A stretch of 64,000 nucleotides of DNA from Micropterus salmoides (taxonomy: Eukaryota > Chordata > Actinopteri > Centrarchiformes > Centrarchidae). The notes under the pieces are model-generated. The model made no database searches, was not told the origin of the DNA, and was given only the letters and a program-made list of their open reading frames with translations. Numbering within the stretch: the first letter of the stretch is position 1; each line of letters starts with the position of its first letter. Positions 57,801 to 64,000 of the stretch are shown here, one piece after another. The stretch spans positions 39,362,437-39,426,436 of the forward strand of contig NW_024041150.1 of assembly GCF_014851395.1 (NCBI RefSeq). The letters run 5' to 3'. The position numbers and the translations under genes were made by a program.

Positions 57801-60800
57801 TGGTTTTCCATGAATGTAACAGTTACCAACTAATAAATGCAGTTGTCATTACATATATTGTAGTAACAATTTGTGTGTTAAAGATTGCAGTATGAAAATC
57901 GAGAAATCAAAAGGTTCCACTTCACATTTTAAAATTCTAAATTTATTTATCAGTATCTCAGTAACAAAACAATTCAATCCTAAACTGACGATAGTTAGCT
58001 TTCAAAAGAACAAAAACTTTTAACATCCTGAGCATGTTACCACAATAATACACTGTTGTTCTTGTTGTAATGTTTGGTGGATTGTACACTATTTCTAGTT
58101 ACACTATTTAATAACCAGACAAAAACTTAAACAAACAGAGAAATCACCTATAAATCATGAATAATTGTTGAAATGAATGAAAATAATTTTAAGTACAATG
58201 CTTCTACCTAGTGGCACCTATTATTTTAATGATTGAGGTGGTTACCACTCAATGTTACAAAGTATATTTTCAGCTGCAGGTTATCAAAATCCTAAATTAT
58301 AGGATTTTGTGTGATTTTTAAATGTAGGTTGAGAACATTTATTATATTTATTTAAAGTGTAAATTCTCTTAGTTGTTATAAAAGAAGTTTCCTTGCTGTG
58401 GTTTTATTTGATACTTCAAAGTTGTTTAATGTCATGATGCATTTTCCAATCAAAGTCACATCAGAGAAACTCAGGTGTCTGATATTAAATGTTAATGTTG
58501 GTCCAGTATACAGAGAATGAACGTGTGTGTGTCCTTGTATTGCACTTTAATTTTCTTCACTTTTGTTTACTTATGACCTGTTTTAACTCATAACCTTTGG
58601 ACCTGCTCCATGCTGTATCATGACATCTTTGACATCATGAAATTACCTATTTTCATATTTTCTTAACACCCCCAAATATTGGTTTAGTCCCCCCCTTAGC
58701 ACAGGTGGAGTAAATATCCTTGCAACGTGCCTGGCAGCATTTCTGATTGGCCAGCACCATTCAAACATTCAAAATGAAATTTAAAATGCAACTTGTGCCA
58801 AAGTTTAAATCTAAATATTCAGAATACGAAATGAATAGTCATTCTAGTGTAAAATACTGGACTCAAGACTCAACTCAACTCAACAACACTTGACACTCAG
58901 TGTAGCCTGTAACTTAATGACACAGAAAAAAAAAGATGCAATGTAGATAGAGTGACCATAAAAAATGGGATTTCTTAAGCCTAGTTCACACTACACAATT
59001 TTTAGTCGCAGACGCTATGTCGAGAGGCGTTGTCACAACCTGGCTCAACAGTAAGTGAGAAAAGAGGGAAACCATACATTCTGAAAATGATACTAGATAT
59101 TTTAATAATAGCAAATTAAACAAATATACAATTGTAGGTGTCTGTCAGATCAGTGTGTATGCAGTGTATGTGTGAGTGGAGTGTATGGGTGTAAAACACA
59201 AAGAAACAAACACAACAGAATCAGTCAGCAGGCCAGGAGAAGAGGCAGATAAATCATGGAGCAGGCTCCTTTATAACCACCTGATCCCCGCCTGCTCAGG
59301 TGTGTTGCATCTCACACCAGGTCTCAGCTCCACCCACCAATTACCTGGATTAAAGAGACAAAGCAGCAAAATACAAACAACAAGAGAGGGCCCAAACCTG
59401 GGGCCATCACAATACTAGTAACTGAAATTATAATGAATACACTAATATTGGCCATAATCAAACCTTAACAAGTCAGAAAATGGTTTCATTTGTGAATTAG
59501 TTGAATTGTCGAATCTTAAGCTGTTGAAATGTTTCAAAAAGGCTTATGTCCGATGGTCTGGCGGTGGCTTTACATTTTTCAGAGAGAGACATGAGACAGA
59601 GGTAAAACGCAAGCACAAACGTGGCATTTATTGTCTTCCATACCAACAAGAGGAGACACCGACACCAACAAGCAACAAAAACAACTTGCACTGGAAGTAA
59701 CTTGCTGCCTTTTATACACTCCCTCCTGCAGGTAATTAAGTGGGTAAAACTACTCAGGGGGGACCACCATCATTTAGAATAATAAATAATTTACCCAAAA
59801 ACCCAACACCACAGAAAAATAGAGCCCAAAGAATGAATATTTACATAAATACAAATTTCTATCAGTAAATCAATAAAGCATACTCAAAATAACCACATAA
59901 GTCAGCATTATTGATGGCTTTACTCCCCCCCTCTCAGCTTCATGGTTTGCTCCTGCAGCTCTTAAGCAGGTGCTTGGGCCTACAACACTCCTTTTACTCC
60001 GCCCCCTGCTGAAGGGACAACCAGGAAGAGGTGAGTACTTACATTGTTCATCTTGTTTAAACTAATTTAACAACTAACTGAAATAGAGTAAAAGCAGTCA
60101 ATACTATATTGTGAACCTTGACTATCCCTGATTGAGGTTTCTTTCCACACAGGCAGGATGGCCAGACCCCCCCCCCCCCCCCCCCCTGTGGAACCACTCA
60201 CAAAGACAGCTATCAAATGATTCACAAATTAAATAAACAATCAAAATAACAATGTGTATGGCTCCTGCTTTATCAGTTATCCCCACCTTAATACAGACTT
60301 GACTATTTCAGGTAATGGAACCCCTGGTCACCATTACAGCTTACTAGAAAGTGTAACCTATAAATATGTTATATCAACATTAAACTTGTTTACTGTTATA
60401 ATAGAGTACTAATACACAAATTTTACTAGTTACTCCTTCGTGGATAGAGCCTCTGCAGTGGACAGATAGATTTAGCCAGAGCCAGGATGCCATTGTACGA
60501 ATATTTGCTCCTTTTGCTGCCTCTCTTCTTCAGAGCAACCCGTTCCCCATGTTCTTTTTTACTAAAATTATTGTTGTAATATAAAGTGATTGTGTGCGAA
60601 GCTGAAAGCATGACCTACAAAGCTGGTACATATGTGTCAGTGTCAAACAAAAGTGCAACCAAGAGGCCCACATGTCGGCCCTATTAAAGTTCAATAACAG
60701 ATGCATGGTTACCACCCCCCACACCACTACCCTCACCCACTGTGTGTGTTACTAGTTGGTGGGTCGAGATATTATTAAAGTCACTATTCCTAAGAGTTGT

Positions 60801-62189
60801 GCATCAACGACAGAAGTAAGTTTATGAAATTTGTGCATTAATTATTTTTTCTGGAAGTTAAATGCCGTTACAGAGTGTTTACTGCTAACAGTAGTTCAGA
60901 GTGTTAGTCCTTCATGTTCATGAGTCTAGTAGTTACTAGATGTTACTCCATTGCTATGTGTAGATTGCTTAGTATTAAGTCGAGCAAAGAGCACTTTCTC
61001 TTTAGTTAACAGACATACTTCATGTTGGATATGTTCAGTTGAATGTCTGTGTCAGAGTGTGGCTAATATTAATTATGATCATTTGAAAGAAATGAATCGC
61101 TAAATGCTTGCTCGGCTGTTTGTTACAGGTGTTGGGTTTATATTGCTCTAACTTAATGTGTATGTTACAGTTTATTCTTATATTCCTATTAAGATAATGA
61201 TAGGAGCGTTGTATGATGTACAGTATGTGTAACTATATTTGATCACTATTGTGCTCATTCTCACACAAACACACACACATTTATCTCCTGAATACAATAA
61301 TGTTAAACCATCCTTCCATCTCAACTCTTATTCTCATTTCCTGTATGACGTCAATGCCTGTGCTGATACTTGTGTTGTGCATCCCAGCCTTAAGTAGTGT
61401 TCTGGCCGACACTCCAGGTGATAAATGCGACTGGTGCCTTACAGCCCTGCAACCCAGCAGATATCTACCTTACAGTAACACAGCATGGTACATCTTGTGC
61501 ATCTTAAGGCCCTCACTCTAGGCTTTTACACCAGATGTCAAGTTAGCTGCAGTGAACAAATAATATCTAAGGGAATGAAACAATGCAAGATGATAAGACA
61601 CAGCGGTAACTGCCTAACCTTTAAAATTGTCAAAAAATTGAGTGGCTCAGCTTTGTTTGAACGCTTAATAGTTGTCTCGCTGAGGTAAGTTTGCACTTCA
61701 ATGCATGCACATGTGGTGGTTGACTAAAGAGCAGCTTCTACTGTGTGTGAACATTAAAATAAGATGGGCAAGACAACCAATCAAATACACACACACTGAA
61801 TCCAAAAATGGAGCACCCTTTCAAAGAGGGGCTCAGGCCAGTCATATTCCCAAACAGCTGAGAGACCAAGGAAGTGCCCATTAATTTACACAGGTGCCAC
61901 CATAGAAAAATAACAGCATTGAAAAAGCATTGAAATACATTATAAAACCACATAAACAAGATATTTGGAATATCTCATAAAACACCACTATATACAGTAG
62001 CAGCTTGGCCATCTGGAGTACCGTGACAAATCCCGGTTGGCCGCCTTCTTTAGTCTAAACTTTTTTACTAATACTGAAAAGGTTGAGCAACACGAGCCAA
62101 GCCCCCTTCTCCCCTGGCCTGTTGGTCTATTCCTTATGAACATCTGTGCAGGCCTTAGCCCCACCCCACCCATCAGAAATGTAAAAAAG
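57801..62189. other. Intergenic with repeat debris
   Basis: AT-rich, with a transposon-like fragment near 58975-59050 (TAGTTCACACTACACAATTT), repeat-like blocks near 59160-59420 and 59590-59750, and a poly-C tract at 60170-60186. No exon with family resemblance was recognised. Confidence 0.5.
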
Positions 62190-62450
62190 TAACGTCTCGG
62201 GTTACGTATGTAACCCTTGTTCAACAAGAAGGGGAACGAGACACTGCGTCGGTGACGACACTATGGGAACGAGAATACCCACTATGCCACGCCGAAACCT
62301 CCGCCTGATGGACCTGCTCCAGAAGGGGGAAAGGCATACAGACGCCGCCTCGGCCACGTCTGCACCATGGCATCCAGCCCTAGGGGGATGGGGGCGAGTG
62401 GGAGAACCACAGTGGACAGTGCGTAGTCTCTTGAGACGCAAGAGTGACTG
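62190..62450. repeat. Interspersed repeat with terminal CGTCTC/GAGACG motifs
   Basis: TAACGTCTCGGGTTACGTAT and GGGAACGAGACACTGCGTCG are hallmarks of a widespread teleost repeat. The element ends near GTCTCTTGAGACGCAAGA. It is GC-rich against an AT-rich background. Confidence 0.6.
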
Positions 62451-62756
62451 ACTTTGTCTCCGTTTCCTGTGATATTTACAAAAAATGTATGATGAAGATA
62501 TAATTTTAGGTAAAACATAATGAATGAATTATATTCTGTTTCACAGGTTAAATGTAGAGGAACTTCTTGGTGACACACAGGAATGTGTGTTTATGACTTT
62601 ACAACAATTACTCCATTTTAGATCATACATCTGACACTTTACTTCTCAGTGTCCTTGCAATGATCATGTGTGATCAAAAAGACAAAAATCATCAAAGCAT
62701 AAAAGTGCTGCAGAAGTATCTTTGTGGTGTTTAGCTCTTGTCCTGTGTCCCAACAG

Positions 62757-63496
62757 TGATGACTCTGATGTTCATGCAGCTGGCTGCACATGCTCAGAAA
62801 GTTGGTAAGTAAAGATGATACAAAAACACAACAGTGTAAAGATAACTTTATTTCAGTAGTGTTTGATTAATTCAATGGCTATTGTGTATTTTTCTCAGGG
62901 ATCTTTTCTGTTTCAGATGCAGATTTTTGGATCATTCCAACCAGACTGCAAGTCTTTGAATATGAGTCTCTCTTTTTAAATGTACAGGCTTCAATGGCTC
63001 GACTGGGTGGAATATTTTAAGGAAGATCAAATCAGAAATTGCGATTTGTGGTTTTTCTAAGTGGGGAGTGTCAACTGAGTCATCCTGCACAATTAGAGGT
63101 GCTTTTTCAGATGACAGTGGAGAGTACTGGTGTGAGGCTGGATGGGGAGAGAGAAGTAACTCTGTAAACGTCGCTGTCACTGGTATGTTTACATTGAAAT
63201 AGAAAAACCAGTCCTAACTCATGTTTAATACTGAATAAATATAAAATACTTGTTGACCAGCTGGTTCTGTGATCCTGGAGAGTCCCGTCCTTCCTTTGAT
63301 GGAGGGAGATCCTGCCACTCTGTGCTGCAGAAACAAGACAACATCCTCTAACCACACTGCTGATTTCTATAAAGATGGCCTCTTCATCAGGACCAGTTCC
63401 ACAGTAAACATGACCATCCATAGTGTTTCCACGTCTGATGAAGGACTCTACAAGTGCAACATCTCTCTATATTTTGTTTTAACCTTGAATGTGTGA
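62757..63496 (+). pseudogene. FcR-like copy I with a one-base deletion
   Basis: Exons 62757-62804 (end of the leader, LMTLMFMQLAAHAQKV), 62917-63182 (Ig domain 1) and 63261-63496 (Ig domain 2). In domain 1 the frame from LQVFEYES must shift once, near 62965-62975, to continue as FKCTGFNGSTGW and DDSGEYWCEAGW; compared with genes A and B one base is missing. Domain 2 is open (ILESPVLPLMEGDPATLCC, DFYKDGLF, DEGLYKCN) but runs past the usual donor and ends at a stop at 63494-63496, with no membrane exon before the transposon relic at the window edge. The first leader exon is not visible upstream. If the frameshift is real this is a pseudogene; if it is a sequencing error the product would be a short secreted two-domain protein. 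Confidence 0.72.
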
Positions 63497-63714
63497 TGCT
63501 CAGCAGCATTAATGGAATGTGTTTGTCATAAAGTATTTATAACCTAGTTGTACCTTTTGTAACAAATTTTTATCTTATATTTAAGAGTGACTTTTCCTTA
63601 AGTAAGATTTTAACTGCTGGACTTTTCTTGTAATATATATTTTTTACTTTTACATAGCCATTCATGTATTTATTACCACAGTTTATTCCTGTATAGTAAA
63701 GGAACAGTGTATAG

Positions 63715-63717
<3 letters not shown>

Positions 63718-63757
<40 letters not shown>
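63718..63757. repeat. (TG)n microsatellite
   Basis: Pure TG run between FcR-like copy I and the terminal Tc1 fragment. Confidence 0.95.
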
Positions 63758-63760
<3 letters not shown>

Positions 63761-63769
63761 ATATATATA

Positions 63770-64000
63770 TTCAGACCCCTTTAAATAACTTATAACTCAT
63801 AAGTGCATTTTATTTCTCAGTAATGTACACTCAGCACCCCATCTTGACAGAAAAAAACAGAAATGTAGAAATATTTGCAAATTTATTAAAAAAGAAAAAC
63901 TGAAATGGTCACTGTGGCTGAGCTCCAGAGATGCAGTAGGGAGATGGAAGAAAGTTCCACAAAGTCAACTATCACTGCAGCCCTCCACCAGTCGGGGCTT
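63770..64000 (+). mobile_element. Tc1-like transposon fragment at the window edge
   Basis: The sequence from TTCAGACCCCTTTAAATAAC onward, with AATATTTGCAAATTTATTAA and then a coding-like stretch ending TITAALHQSGL, matches the interior of a Tc1-type transposase region. It continues past the end of the window. An adjacent (TG)n tract lies at 63718-63757. Confidence 0.7.

Overview
The window is vertebrate nuclear DNA, almost certainly from a ray-finned (teleost) fish. It has split genes with GT-AG introns, short phase-1 immunoglobulin exons, many Tc1-like transposons, teleost SINE/LINE fragments and long (TG)n/(CA)n tracts. There are no bacterial features, rRNA, tRNA or CRISPR arrays. I cannot name the species.

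The region is a cluster of two immune-receptor families on opposite strands. On the + strand are Fc-receptor-like (FcR-like) genes: gene A (4028-7583, three Ig domains), gene B (10038-13116, two Ig domains), gene C (16617-18502, two Ig domains), a relic H (about 41.1-42.1 kb) and a frameshifted copy I (62.8-63.5 kb). A and B are a tandem duplication that includes the proximal promoter and 3' flank. On the - strand are four butyrophilin-like (BTN-like) copies: D (24.2-21.5 kb), E (28.5-24.5 kb), F (39.0-33.0 kb) and G (53.5-44.2 kb). The complete ones are built as signal exon (118 nt), IgV exon (342 nt), IgC exon (279 nt), transmembrane exon (120 nt) and a large cytoplasmic coiled-coil exon; no B30.2 domain is visible. 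D looks intact. F is intact up to an A-run frameshift in the coiled coil. E has lost its IgV exon and an IgC cysteine. G is decayed and carries a Tc1 in an intron.

A third kind of gene lies inside E, on the same strand: a six-exon gene (27965-26248) whose phases join into one 175-residue frame containing a divergent homeodomain-like segment. It occupies the place where the IgV exon of E should be. This is the most unusual element in the window.

Mobile DNA shaped the locus. A full-length Tc1 (14918-16522) sits 92 bp upstream of the start of gene C. A second Tc1 (49672-51201) interrupts G, and an internally deleted one (45147-45720) lies between two G exons. An intron of F holds a LINE reverse-transcriptase fragment and a tRNA-type SINE. 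The coiled-coil 3' ends of D and F are near-identical duplicates (20541-22137 and 31787-33385), both with the same SINE-like insertion, and extra degenerate copies lie at 19.8-21.1 kb. Candidate interferon-response (E, F) and PU.1/ETS (A, B, C) motifs are conserved between paralogues. The stretch from 55.5 to 62.7 kb contains only repeats and no supportable gene.

All gene models are read by eye from splice sites and reading-frame continuity. No transcript, alignment or database evidence was available.
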